Shown: positions 11,745 to 24,000 of the stretch, piece after piece | How the letters are laid out: each line of letters starts with the position of its first letter | Numbering within the stretch: the stretch's first letter is position 1 | NCBI GenBank assembly: GCA_019633425.1 | Contig: WSUB01000247.1 | Location: 1-45,867 of the forward strand | Origin: Tulasnella sp. 424 | Taxonomy: Eukaryota; Basidiomycota; Agaricomycetes; Cantharellales; Tulasnellaceae | Direction: 5' to 3' | DNA length: 45,867 nucleotides | Made by a program: the position numbers and the translations under genes | The notes under the pieces: generated by a model | The model's input: only the letters and a program-made list of their open reading frames with translations | Database searches by the model: none | Told to the model about the DNA's origin: nothing

Positions 11745-13571
11745 TCACGACGCCGCACATTCCATGGAGACGTCTTGCCGTCGTCTCAGCTGCTCCTCCA
11801 ACTCTCGAATCCTTTTCTCGTATGCCATGCTCTGGGACATCAGCGCTTCGGCGAGCCTTCCCACCTCCTCCCAATGTCCGAAGTACTCCTCGGCAACGAG
11901 TGCATTTGGTGCCCATATTGACGATGCACGAGATGCGACATCCGCATCTAGCTCAATGGTAGTTTTGCCTCCCAATGAGTCAGCGGGACGAATCGGGGAC
12001 ATGGCAACGACGACCGCGGCCATCCTTGGAACATCCTTGGCTTCAATAGATGCACCCACGACACCCAGTCTTTCGAGTTTTTCGAATCGTGGAAGGGTTG
12101 AGGGATCGGGAGATGGTAAAGACGCGTTGAACGCAAATGCCAAGCTACGGAGGTTTGGGCAATGGGTCGCCTACAGAGGCGACGTGTCAGTCTACGCCTC
12201 GCCAGTCGAAGGCGCTGATAGACGACTTACGAAAGGAGCCAAAATACCGATGGATGTGGCGTCTGGTCCTGTAGCTGTATTCCAGTCGCGCCAACCGGTT
12301 TCCCCCAGTGAAAGTACTTCAATGCGAGGAAGGCCCTTGGCCAGGGTTTCAAAGTCCGCTTCGGACAGCTGGAGAGGAACTTGCGGCCACAGCTCGAAGG
12401 TTCGAAGGTTGGGTAGCATGGTGATTGGTAGGAGGGATTTGAGATCAACGCACTGAAGCGCTTCGTCCCATTCATCGTATGGCCGAATACGAAGGGTTAC
12501 AAGGTCAAGGTCTCTGAGACCGAGGAGAGCTTCGCGGAAGTCGTCAATCCGGGCATCGGAAAAGATGTTGATCTCCGTCAGCACTTTAAAACAATCTTGA
12601 CTGAAGAACCGGGGGATACCGCCAAGTCGAATATCGATTGTGAGGCTGGTTAGGCATGGGAAACTGTATATCGAGAGATTGATTGCGTGGGAGTTATAAA
12701 CGTCGTCCATTGAGTCCTCTACGCTTCCGAAATGGCGGGGTCTTTGAGTGCCAGCTTGCGTAATTGCCTGCAACTTGGGTAGCTGGGCTAGTCCAGCGAG
12801 TACGGGTCCCGTTGTCCCTCCTCTCCGCAGCGTGACGACTTTGACCTCCTCGAACCCAGAGGTATCAAAGTACAGTGACCCCGCCTCTGCGTCGAGTGGA
12901 CCACGACCTGCTGGATAATCAAGGGAAAGCTCCGTAAGGCGACAACGCGATCGGGCGTGCTTGATCAATGCCTGCAAAGGGTTGATCAGGCCGACTTCGA
13001 GGAAAACGGAGACGTGAAGATAGCTCAACCCTGAGCTAAGAAATAAGGTGGCACAACGGAGTTTTTTAGGGTCTGCGGTGCCGACGGTAAGGCGGCGTAG
13101 CCTTGGCAGAAGGTCGCCTCTTCCTGGTGGCTTGGATAGGGCGACTTCTGCAAATGCCTGGGTGTGGGGCTGGTCCACACGTACGGACCCCTTCCAATCC
13201 ATGATTTCCAGCTCTCGGACCATTGAGGCATAGCGGTAGAAGCGATTCCAATCATCTGGTTCAATGTCGCGCGTAAAATTCTAATCGGAAAGTGTAGACG
13301 AAGATGAGAGAAATATCTACAATGTGAATGAAGGGCCTATTACCATTTCTCTCGTACCCCGGCCGAGTTCAGTTGCCATCAACGGTGCCAAAAGCGTAAA
13401 TAATGGTACTGGGGATTCTAGAGTAGACCATAGGTGCGGGATTGCCCATGCTGACCACAACTTGCACACAAGCAGAGCCGAATGTCGATTATTGCTGAAG
13501 CTGAAGACGCGGTTCAAAACTTCTGGAGGAAGGTCTTTCGCAGACGCAGCCATGACTGTCTGTCGAAACAT
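11745..13571 (-). CDS. F-box protein with leucine-rich-like repeat region
   Basis: This is a probable substrate receptor of an SCF (Skp1-cullin-F-box) ubiquitin ligase. Three exons (13571-13344, 13280-12231, 12170-11745) join in frame to 567 residues. The N-terminal F-box (about residues 12-52) reads LPPEVLNRVFSF...LLVCKLWSAWAIPHLWSTL, the usual basidiomycete pattern. Splicing then gives DWNRFYRYASMVRELEI, the standard link to the repeat region in this family. The middle is rich in LxxLxx strands (LRRLTVG, LSYLHVSV, LTELSLDY, LPKLQAI, LTSLTIDI, LRTFELW, IEVLSLGE), consistent with degenerate leucine-rich repeats. The C-terminus ends in a short Glu/Arg-rich helix (EKRIRELEEQLRRRQD) that could be a coiled coil. 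The target is unknown. It is not closely similar to the F-box family at 27.7-45.9 kb. Confidence 0.82.
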
Positions 13572-13870
13572 CAGAACGTCGCTTCGCTGGAGGGAACCTT
13601 AAGCTTACTTTATTATCTGGGTGTGGTTGGGACAAAGGCCTTTGCTCTGACGTCGAGTCGGTGCGGAGTTTGCGAAGATACCGATTACGTAAGTCACCGC
13701 ACGCAAAAGTAGACCGGAATGCCCCAAAAAGAAAAGTGATGCATTAACAAGGAAGAAAAGTAATGGGAGTGCGAGTGGATGAGCATGCTGAACAGTCTGA
13801 AACAGATCGGGGGTATATAAGACTACGGAGTGAAGGGTTTCCTTCCCAAGAACGTCGAGCCAACAGGCCA

Positions 13871-16800
13871 CTACTTTGCCGCGCCCTTGAGCTGGTCTAG
13901 CTCAGTCCTTAGTCTAATAATCGACGCGTTAGCACCCACGAAAAGAAGTATGAATCCGCAAAAGCGTTCACTCACTCGGCGATTTCGGCTTCAGCGTCGT
14001 TCGCTTGCTCTTCATACATTTCCTTCTCCATCTTCTCCCGTGCCACTTGGGCCTGCAGGTCGTTGTTCTCCTTGGCCAACGTAACCTTCTCTTCAGTTAG
14101 GACCTTGATCTGTTTAGTGAAGTCGCTCTCCATCTCGGCCACTTTGGCTTCGTGTGCCTGGTGAAGTTGAGAAATCTTTTCCGGCGAACCTGCCCCATTC
14201 GGTTGAGCTTTGGGTTGTGGAGTTGCTGGGGGAGACCGCGTTCGTAAAGCCATGGCCTCTGATTGAGCCCGATTCTTCGCTTCCCGTTCATCGTCCAGCT
14301 CACTCTTGAGCTCGGCAATCTCGACCTTGAGAGTGGCCAGCGCTTCGTCGTGCTTTCGTTGAAGATCGTCGAGAGCTTGCACCTTGCGCATGGAGGCTTC
14401 CTCCAACTCGCGTTCGTGATTTTGAATCATCTGAGCACTCGCTTCGGCGTAACCAGTTTGCGTTGACTTGAAGGCAGCCTAAAAAGCGAGAGGCTTAGCA
14501 CCGGAATTCCACGTCATAGGTACAATTGTCAGCTCACATCAAGATCGCTCATCTCCTTTTGCGTATTTGACAGCTGCCTCGCCAAATCCTCCATCGCAGA
14601 TTCCCTTTCCTTGATGGCCGCATCTTTCTCCTGCTGGGCGTCCTTCTTGGCCTGCTCGACCTGGGCTTTCAACGCATCGATCTCCGAGACATTAGCAGAA
14701 ACCGCAGTCTTGGATTTCGTCAGGCCATCCTGGGTTGCACTAAGCTCCAGCTTGAGATTCGAAAGCTGCTTCTCCAGTGCTTTGACTTGCGAGTCCAGAG
14801 CTTCTTGATGAGCGGCATTGATGGATTCGATCTCGACCTTGTGCGCGGAACGCAGTTGGTCGGCGACAGCCTGCGAGCCTTGGCGTAAGGTAGCGAGTTC
14901 GGCGGAGTGCTCCACGCCAGCCTCGATCTTTGCGTCGTCGAAAGCTTTCTTCAGGGCCTTCTCGTGCTCGTCTTTTACCTCTTGAAGCTTCGCATTATAT
15001 TTCTCTTCCTGACTCTAATCCGAGAGATATGCGGCGGCATTAGTATCAGACCGGAGGGCTGTGATTACAACGAACCTCCAATTCCGCCTTAAGACCGCTG
15101 AGCTGCTTCTCGAGTTCTTCGATCTTCTGGAGCGATTCAACCTCCTTCTGCCATAGTGCCTCCGCATGCTCCTTCGCCAAGGCCTCTTGAGCCTGTAAGC
15201 TAGCAGTGTGGGCCGCCTCCTCAGCTTCCTTCAGCGCTGAAGCCAGAGTCTCCGAGTGCTGCTCCTTCGCGGCTTCGCTCGCCTCTTCCCACTTCTTAGC
15301 TGCCTCTTGATGCGCTTCGATAGCTTTGTCGAGATCTGCTTGCAACGCCTTCCGTGCCTCCTCCTTCTCTTCAGCGAGTTTGGCCTTCAACGCGGTGATC
15401 TCCTTCTTATGTGCATCCTCAGCCTTCTCCTCAGCCTCCCTGAGCTCTAAGATTTCGACCTCGAGCTCAGAGATCTTGTTGGAGGACTCCTCGCGTTCTC
15501 GCTTGAGCGCGTCGACTTCCGAACGGAGTGACTCGACACTAGCTTCGGTGACGCTGACATGTGACCGGAGTCCAGCAATCGTTTGTTCATGCTGGGACGT
15601 GACCTCGGCATGTGAAGCGGTAAGGGCATGAGTCTCCACTTGGATAGCCTTGAGATCAGCTTGAGCCTTCTCGAGTGCCGCACGTTCGACTGCTGACGCT
15701 GCGCTTCCTTCACTTTGAGCAGCGGTAAGAGTCTTGAGTTCTTCTTGGACCTGAGATAGCTGCGCTTCGATGGAAGCATGGGATGCCTTCAGGTTATTGA
15801 CTTCCTCCTCAGCAGCAGCAAGCTTCGATCGGGTATCCTCAAGCTACATATCGGATGTCAGACACGTTCCCTTTCTCTTCACAAACTATCACACACCTCT
15901 TCCAGGGCCTTGGATACTTTTTGCTCATGGTCGGCGACAAGAGAGTCTGACTGTCCCTTCACGTCGTTCACCTGGCTCTCGAGACTCTGCCGCGCCTCCG
16001 TCAAAGAGGCGACCGAGGAGCGTAACGTCTCCAGCTCTTTCGTATGCTCCTCTATCTCACCGATTTTCGTATCTAGGCCGGACCGCAGATTCTCCAGCTC
16101 GGCCTCCAAAGTTGCCATAGCCTCAGTCTTTGACGCGACCTCAGCGACGGCGTCACGATACTGTTGAAGTAAGGTCATCAGTACACAAGCGCAAATTCGA
16201 GTGCCGTAGCATACCTTCTGCTCAAGCTCGGGATCGGCCTTTGCCTCTTCATTCACCTGCCTAAGGCCAGAGGTTGCCTTGGGTGCAGGCCGAGCTGTTG
16301 TAGTGGAAGGCTTAGGAAGTCCACCGCCGATACTGGCCCTGGGTGCGGGCTTCTTGTCAGCCGTAGAAGCTCCCGCAGATTTCGCCGCGGTGCCTGTTCG
16401 GGCTGACGCTGTCGAAGGGGTAGGAGAAATGATGGACTTTCGTGGAGGGGCGGTGGTGCTGGTGCTCTTGCTTAGCACCGAGCTCGAGGTAGACGGTTTA
16501 GTCGCATGAGATGCGATCGACGAGCGTCCTGCCGCAGGCTTTGCCGTAGTACTGGAGCTTGGCGCAGGGCCCGGCTTAGTTGTTGGTTTAGCGGCGCCAG
16601 CAGTCGTAGGGATCGTAGACATCCTTCGAGTTGGCCCTGCCGTCGCGGTCCCGTTGGCTTTTGCAGCCCCTCCAGATGAGTCGCCATTCGTAGTCGCCTT
16701 GGAAGATGCACTTGTCGTGCTAATAGTAGACGGTTTTTTCAAAGCGCTGGTAGTCGCGGGCTTTCCCGGTTCGGCAGCGGCGGTGGTCGGTTTCGAGGCG

Positions 16801-17262
16801 GTCGCGGTCGGCTTTGCCTGAGAACCGAACCTCCCCGAGCTCAGGATCTACAAACCCGTCGAGAGAGCGGAGGATGAGCGTTCGGTGATAATTTGATTCA
16901 TAAAAAGAGCCACTCACGTTTTTGACCGAGCTCGCAGGTTTTGCACCAGGCGCCGTGGCTTTTTTGGGTACTGCCTCAGCGCTGACGGCAGCTTTGGGCT
17001 TTGATGGAGACGACAGAGACGCTGAGGTCACCGGCGATGCGGGTGTCTCCTCTGTCGCCGTGTCAGCTGCGTCCGCTGCGTCCTCGTTGACTAAAAGATA
17101 GGGTGAACAATCTGTGCCGAAGAAGTTGCGCGACATTTACTGACCGACGTCAACTTGTTCGTTTTCGCTGGCATCTCCGTTCTCTAGAGGAGGAGCGGGA
17201 GCTGAGAAGACATCATCTGTGGAAGGAGCGACTGGAGCTTCAGGTTGGATAGTAGTGGCCAT
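13871..17262 (-). CDS. large coiled-coil protein with Ser/Thr/Ala/Pro-rich N-terminus
   Basis: I do not recognise a specific ortholog. About eight exons encode just under 1,000 residues. The start at 17262 gives MATTIQPEAPVAPSTDD. The first third is low-complexity (S/T/A/P/K-rich, with SSGRFGSQAKPTATASKP and many TTxxKP runs) and is probably disordered and basic. From about 16160 downward the protein is nearly continuous heptad-rich coiled coil (for example ELENLRSGLDTKIGEIEEHT and ELEKQLSGLKAELE). A final intron with donor GTGAGT at the apparent stop extends the ending to AEIAELRTELDQLKGAAK, with TAG at 13871-13873. That continues the heptads and is preferred over stopping at 13972. This layout (basic disordered head, long coiled coil) resembles cytoskeletal, spindle or tethering proteins, but no CAP-Gly, GRIP or motor domain is visible. 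Confidence 0.8.
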
Positions 17263-18241
17263 GGTGGGTGTGGACAAAGGCCTTTGAGCGAGTAGAGCGG
17301 ATGGTTGTCGCAGTTGGAATTGCGATCGACGTGACCTTTCGCACAGTTCGGACTCCCCCTGACTTGGACCTGGCCGACATCCTTGCTCTCCTGCCTTAAG
17401 CGGCAGGACCTGGAGAAAATATTCAGAAACTCTCGAATTTCTTGCGTTCAATGTCCGTTACTCTTGGTATTTGTAGTCTTTGGGTCAAGCATTATTTGAT
17501 ATGATATGGTGGCTCACCAAAACCCCGACTTTATAACCACCCGACTTTTGGACCACTTACTCCTCTCTTAATGGCCAGGAGAATCAGTGCGGGATCCTAA
17601 GAACATCACGACGTCATTGCCTAGCGATACCACCGGCATACGGCATTCAAGGCACTTGGGTGCACTGATTCGTAGTTTGAGCAGCAGAGGGCGAAAATGG
17701 CTCGCGCTAACCCACAAAGCTTGGTGCAGACGGCCACGCACATACAACAAGGCAGACCAAACAGCAGCAATCTTCGAAATCGTTTGTGATGCAATACTAG
17801 TTTCGGAAAGCGATTTACCTCATATATTCGTCTGCAGCCCTCAGACCTCCCCACACTGGCGGTAATCTTGAAGAACTGGCCCCTGACCGGTCTTCCTGGA
17901 AAGGCGACTCGAAACTCTTAAAGACCAAGCCTTGCCCGTCTAAGGCAAAATCGAAGTATTTCGTTCACAAGAATATATCAAATACTAAAAAAGTATATTC
18001 TTATAGAAGCAGCATGTGGGGGATTGAAGGGACGTGAAACGATGAAGGATTCATGGGATGAGTAGAAGTACAGTGCGCCGGGACGTGATGACGGGACTGC
18101 AATGGCTTTGAACGGGACAGGTGTGGTATTGAATTACAACAAGAGAAAAAAAAAGAGGTCATCCGTCCCGGAGAGCCGAAGAAGGACCATGTCTCACTGG
18201 AGCTCATGATAACAGACAGCGGTCTTGGGTATTATTCGTCC
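17263..18241. other. intergenic region
   Basis: This 979 bp lies between the start of the coiled-coil gene and the 3' end of the terpene synthase, both on the minus strand. It presumably holds the coiled-coil gene promoter and the synthase 3' UTR. No coding frame is supported. Confidence 0.5.
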
Positions 18242-19591
18242 CTAGGGATGGAAGTTGAGCTCGCGCAGACGGTATCGTGGTGTCTTCACATGGAATTCCA
18301 AATAGCCCTGAAGAAACGAGGCGTCTCAGCGTCAGGATCCAGTAAATTTTCCCCGTTTCGGATACAACAAACCGCAGGCGCGGCAAATAAAAAGGAGACC
18401 GGCAAACGTACGTGAATAAATTGCCGCCAGATGTCGGCAAGTTCGGGGTCCGGGCTGACGACGTTCGTAATCCTCCGGACGGTGTCGAGGACCTCGTTCG
18501 ACAGTTCGTGAAGGACTTGTATTGGGCTCTTCTCTTCAGCGGCCGCCCGCAGGTGGACGTAATTGTCGGTCTCGCCTGCTAATGACTCTTTGTAAAAGGA
18601 TAGACTGTATGTCATGGAAGGTTAGTCACTGATGGAAGAAGGATCAATGGGCGGTCGGGGACTGCTTACATATCACTGTTTCAAGGAGGCGAAGCAAAGG
18701 GTAAAGAAGCGTCGTTAAGTGACGTGTAAAGCAAACCCCATCAGAAAAAGAAACGAACTTTGTGCCGACGATAAAATAATCCATTTCCCTGGAGCGTGCG
18801 TGCGTGTCAGCGTGTTGCAACGGAGATGGAACGCCATGGGCAACTCACGGAATGATCTGCAGGTAGGAGTTCACTCTATCCCTCCAAGCCTTGGAGAACG
18901 AGAACTGGGCATAAGGAACGCCCACTCCGGCTCTGCTTCGCAAGTAGGTAGGGTACCGGATTGCTTGAGGTCGAATGGTCATGTCCTTGGTCGTGTATTC
19001 CAGGTACATCCCGTTCATAGAGTCAAATGTTCCGCTGACGATGACGTTGGCCCCAGCAAGGGGGAAAAGGTCGAATGCGTTCTTGAGGTGTGCGGCAAAT
19101 CGGTCCAGCACGGGGTCCAGCTGCTTCTGGCCTGTGGAGAATCGGAAAGCGAATTGGCCGATGGGTTCTGGGTCGTCCTCGCAGTGATCGTCAGCGTAGA
19201 AGGTGAAGGCGGTGTAGAGGGCAATGAAGTATTGGATGTCGAAGGAGCAGAAGGGGTAGGTGCATTCGGCCATGTTGCAACTGTTGGAGAGCATCTTGTC
19301 GGTGAACGTAGTACTGACATCGAGGTCCCAGGCTTCGATCTCTGTTTGCAATTTTCGTCGTAGCTCGGTATTTCGTGGCGTTCGTGGGGATTGGAAGTCA
19401 AGGGCGTTGAGGAAATCTTGAATTATTCGTTTCGTTTCGTCTTCAGCGGTGTCGGAATCGGTGTCCTAACGAACATGCCAAGCACACCATATAAGCATGA
19501 CGTCCACGAGCTTAGAGGCCTTCCAGCTATGACTTACATTATCGGAGTCGTGGCAAGTTGAAGGGGGAGGAAGAGGTAGTGAGCTGGCCAT
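18242..19591 (-). CDS. TRI5-family (trichodiene-synthase-like) sesquiterpene cyclase
   Basis: This is a predicted class I terpene cyclase acting on farnesyl diphosphate. The product cannot be predicted. Six exons (19591-19538, 19465-18849, 18788-18759, 18675-18670, 18604-18412, 18307-18242) sum to 966 nt, giving 321 residues with frame preserved throughout. The Asp-rich metal motif is DDHCED (residues 110-115). The NSE motif NDILSFYKE (234-242) is rebuilt only if a six-base exon is spliced in. It is followed by ETDNYVHL and a GYLEFHVKTPRYRLREL tail that matches the conserved TRI5-family end. FDSMNGMYLE corresponds to the region between the two metal motifs. The first exon is a short Ser/Pro leader. 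No cytochrome P450, oxidoreductase or pathway regulator lies beside it, so it looks like a stand-alone cyclase in this window. The alternative assignment, a non-TRI5 class I cyclase, is less likely given the ending. Confidence 0.87.
18670..18675 (-). other. six-nucleotide micro-exon of the terpene synthase
   Basis: On the minus strand TGATAT is flanked by AG on one side (intron 18758-18676, 83 bp) and GTAAGC on the other (intron 18669-18605, 65 bp). Inclusion converts AA/T-GAT-AT/T into Asn-Asp-Ile, completing the NSE metal-binding motif. Skipping it keeps the frame but loses the conserved Asp and changes the neighbouring residues. Confidence 0.75.
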
Positions 19592-21041
19592 GTAGGTAAC
19601 AATCCCCGTTAGCCGATGATCGCTGCCCATCGAGCCAATTGACAGCCGCGTTTGAGCTTACCGAGGTTGAGGACGGCTTAGTAGGTACATGAGGCCGTAC
19701 GATACTCGGCTGACTCTCTGCAGCAAAGCGAGAGGGGAGAAGGAGAAGGAGAACATCCTGGCGGATGAGAGTTGAGTGGAGGGGGGAAAGGGTAGCGAAG
19801 GAGGGGGGAGCAAATGGGAGATGGAATCCGAAGTATCGACGAGAGGTGGGTCCATTTAGGCTCGCCGAAGAGAATGCACCCATCAAGCAGCGTGCGTGCG
19901 ACGGAATGGCCGTCCCAACCCACACGTTGCGTAAAGAACGTCCACCCAGGGGAGCGTGGGCCTCGCCAGAAGCCCCATCAATTGTTACCGGCATTGGGTT
20001 CGGTTTCCGCAACAATCACAATACCCGGCTTGGGACCTACATCATGCCTCGTGTTGCGTATTGTAAGCCAAGCAAAAGAAACCTCGGACAGCACAGAAGA
20101 GGGCAAGCCAGATGCGGCATCGACCGAAAGACAAAACTTGCGTTCCAACGAGAAAACACGTTGATATCACAGTCGGTCTAAGTAGACCGTAGCCTCAAAA
20201 TGAAAGACCGGATTGCTGGATAAGGTGTAAAGCGGTCAGTGGCGATGAATGGTGGCGTAATGCTCACAAAGGGCGGGGAATTGGGACGAGGCGGTACCTC
20301 GCAGCGTTGTCGGGAGGTTCGAGAGAAGCTGATGCGCGCGCACGAAATCTTTTCCCAGCTAACCGATCGATATTCATCATTTAGGTCATTTAGCCTGAAC
20401 CTAACTTCCCCAGTCGATTGTTTGGCTATCCTGGGTTCTCCGTGATCACGTTCAGCGGGAGGGGGAGTGTACGAGAGTGGGGGGAAGTCGATCATCAAAG
20501 GGCCCAAAGCGGGGGTTCATTATCGTCACAGTGACTGCCCAAAGTGGGTGGATATTCGTTTTCTGAAGCTTGTGCCAGGCCTGCTCCCCGATGATTCCGT
20601 TAGCGCGTTTAATCTATTTTATTCTAGAATTAGCCGAATTTTGAGGCCTCGCCTGCCTCATTGAGGCCACGCAACACGTTTCCTCACTTATCACGCGCAC
20701 CCACGGCCCAGAATGAACGGCGAGCATTCAACCCAGCCACACAAATCATAATGCAACGATGTGACGACCCGTCGAACTGCCCGGATCCGCCATACCCGAT
20801 TACCTTCAATCTCAGATAACGCTTTTCTAGATGGGCTATAGATTTACACTCATAATCAAGATAGAAAACTGGAACCAAGTAAATGCGAATGTAAAATGTC
20901 CAACATGCGGCACAATAGGAAAGCTATCCCACGAGGCTCCTGGCCAAGCCGGAATCCTTCAACTCAATCTAATCGGGGGCGGCCGCATGGTCATCGAGAT
21001 TGGAAGACCTTCGGCTTGGGGCTACCAAGGTTAGCCCCGGC
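19592..21041. other. intergenic region
   Basis: These 1.45 kb lie upstream of the terpene synthase and downstream of the LIM gene. Several open frames exist on both strands but none has a recognisable product, credible splice chain or good start. The part next to 19591 should contain the synthase promoter. Confidence 0.5.
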
Positions 21042-24000
21042 CTATGACTGATCCTCCCCTGCAGAGGCTTGCCCCGTCATTTGGCGGACGAGAAACATCC
21101 CTCGACCCTCGTCGATGCTCTTTTGGGACATGAAACTACGCGTGCCCAGCGCGCTCTTGGGCCGGCGACTGGTCGTCAGTTGACGTGTGACAGGGACGCC
21201 GCCGCCGGTATACTGAATCGCGAGCGGCTGCGCCTCCACTTCGGACCCAACGGACGGGCTCGATGCCATCATCCCCGTATACTGACGCCGAACGGGACTG
21301 ACCGACCGTAGGCTCTGACCGTAAACTCCAGAATACTGGGGCCGCACAGGACTATTGCTTATTCGGTTTCCCGTTCCGGTATCCTGGTTCTTCAAGGGAC
21401 TGATCCTCCCTCCGAGGTATTGAGTAGCCGAATCTCCTTCTTGTGTCACATTCTGCTCCGAAATAGCAGCGGTCGAGGAAGGCGCTGGGAACATGAATGG
21501 GCGCCGGACGGGACTTGCCGCTCCGGAGCGACTCATCTGTCTCGCAAGTGTCGTAGTCCCAAAGTCTGCATTTAGGTTGGCTGAGCCCAGAGAAGAACCA
21601 GGCCTCGATAATGAAGGGAAAATGGAGTTCGAACTTGATGATGATTGCGTAGGTGATAATGCTGTTCCGGGCGACCCTGGCTGCGCGCGCATCACATCCC
21701 AACAATCCCTACACCACAATACTCCCACTGAAAGGTCGCCCTTGGCTGCCGAGTCAAGCTTCTTTCCGCATCCGGGTCCTTTGACCTCATCCCGAATCTT
21801 CCAAGCGGCGCTGACTCGCCTGCTATGCTCCTTCCCGCCACAGACCAGGCAGGGGGCGTGCCATTTGGTGGCTGCAGGCCCAGGAACGATACCTCGCTCC
21901 ATGGGGGAGACTGACACCTGGCAACCTGGGCAAACTGTGGCGGAACCGAACCGAGGCGCAGGTGGAGGAATGCGGGAGCCGGCTCCAACGGATGCTGGCA
22001 TGGAATTGATTGCCTGATGGGATGCAAAATTAGGTCTGGGGATCCCGGACGTTGAGGCGTACATGGAGGCCGGACGGGTCGGAGGCTTGCTTGCCCTTTC
22101 GGATTGTGTTGGCTTGGATGAAACAGTTTTGACATCTCGAAGTTGAGGCATAGGCTCATAGGCTGGATGCTTGAAGGTCTGGATGTGCTTTGTCGGAGTA
22201 CACTAAGGAGGGCGGATTTGTCCGAAGATAAGCAAAGTTAGACAAAAGGAGCTCGCTTAATCGTAATTTGCAATAATAGATATTCCATACCTCGAGATGC
22301 CTCACACCGCCTTCGTACCGGACAAAGCTGGCTGCGCCATCGACTTCTGCAAAAGGATCTCCACAAGCGTCACAGCGGAAACACTCCGCATGGTATCGCT
22401 TTATCACTTCTCCCTCCTCGGGCACCGGCACAGATACAATTCGACCGTTCCTGCTCATGCCATACAGCAAGTCCTTGCAGTTCTGACAGCGCGCGTCGTC
22501 ATCACCATCTTCCTCAGCATTGAGCGGTATCGTAACAGACGGGCGTTTAGGTTTGTCCTTGGCGATAATCGTCGAAGCGGGAGATGAATTGGGGGATGCC
22601 GCAATTGTCGCTAAACTCGATTTGTATTGGTTTGTCTTGGATGGCGTCTGTGCACTCTTCGGCGAAGAAATGGACGAAGACGATGAAGATTGAACACGAG
22701 GCGAGACCGAGGGAATACGTGATGGTGTTTCCTGCTTTGACAATCCCCCACCTGTTTGTCGGCTCGGAGTTGCCCCAAATTGGGTAGTCGGAGTGTTGAT
22801 AGTGGCGGCCGTGACAGTAGAAATGACGTTCTGGGATCCCGGAGGCGGAGACGAAATTGACGCTATGCTATGTCTGGCTCGTAATGACGGTATTCGAGAC
22901 GCTGATCCAGGTGGCGAGGTGATATTGATTACCCGAGTGGGAGGCGTGCCCATAGGCGATTGGTTTGGGGTTGAGCTTGGGGTTAGCAAGCCCGAGACTG
23001 GCCGATTAACCGACGTGAGTGAATCCCGTGGCTTCGACTGAGTCGGGGTCGACGTGAGTGAATCCCGTGGTTTTGACTGAGTCGGGGTCAACGTCGTACT
23101 CTTGGTGGCCGGAGTCTCCGGAAGGGCTTTAGTGCTGGGGGCTGGCGACTTGGAAGGCGATCGTGGGGACGAGGTGGCGAACGACAACGTTGACGAGACA
23201 ATCGGAGTTGGCGTAGACTTTGGTAAAGGTGGCGCACCAAAGTCCGCAGCGGCAAATCGTTTCGCAAGACCATTGGATGGTTCTGGTGGTGGTGCATCAC
23301 TTGCACTTCGAGGGGAGAAGGTTGGTGGGCTGCTGAGCGCCGCTAGTCGTTCCGTGATGGAACGTTGGAAGGGCGAAGGCCGGTCATCTACGTCGGCATT
23401 GTCTCGAGTCCGAGGGGTACCATGCGGTGCTGGAGAGGCTTCACGAGTTTCTTTCCTAGACGGAGAACTTCCAATCCTTCGAGCCAACTCTTCCACCACC
23501 GGGTGTGTCTCACTGAGACCAGGCTGCGATGCACTTTTACGGAGACCTCCCGGATTGCCGGGAGGACTCAGAGTAGCTTCCCCAGACCCGGGACGAGGGG
23601 ACTTTGGAGGAGCATTGGCCATTCCAACCGCTTTGCTTGCCGGGCTGGGGTTCCGACTTGTCTTCGCGCTTCCCCTCCCCCTCTTCAAGCAGTCGTCGAA
23701 GCAATCGTCGCAACACGGCCTTCCGAGGACATCCACCATGGGCCTTGTGCCGATCTCCCTCCCGCATCCTTCGCATCTGAAGCACTTGGAATGCCAAACC
23801 CTCCCCGAATTCTCCACGAACCCTCCCTCAGCTTTGAGTCGAAGGACCTCCCGTCCACAGCTCTGGCACAGTCCACGCGATCCCCCGTTCACTTCGAAAC
23901 ACGGTCGACAGAAGAATTCCTTCGCGTTGGTGAGTGATGGATATATGGTGGTGTCTGGCGGGAACGGGTCACCGCATCCATTGCAGACGAAAGACGACAG

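Noticed and set aside
11764..12456. 230-codon plus-strand open frame opposite the F-box gene
   Set aside because: It is antisense to exons 2 and 3 of a gene that splices cleanly. It is Ser-rich and unlike a real protein.
13605..13871. 88-codon minus-strand frame with hydrophobic stretch between the F-box and coiled-coil genes
   Set aside because: It lies in a spacer of about 300 bp that must hold a promoter and a 3' UTR. The hydrophobic run (ALPLLFFLVNASLFFLG) comes from a T/A-rich tract, with no supporting gene structure.
13972..13977. Stop codon at 13972 as the end of the coiled-coil protein
   Set aside because: A GTGAGT donor overlaps this stop. Splicing to 13905 continues the heptad pattern for 13 residues to a TAG at 13871.
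18719..19363. 214-codon plus-strand open frame opposite the terpene synthase
   Set aside because: It overlaps terpene synthase exons with clear family motifs. The antisense product has no recognisable feature.
3098..19591. Terpenoid biosynthetic gene cluster including the ABC exporter
   Set aside because: The cyclase is about 10 kb from the exporter, with a checkpoint kinase, an F-box gene and a coiled-coil gene between, and no P450 or other tailoring enzyme is present.
20178..20507. 109-codon minus-strand frame in the 19.6-21.0 kb gap
   Set aside because: It has no domain, no splice partner and an arbitrary start; it is indistinguishable from chance open frames.
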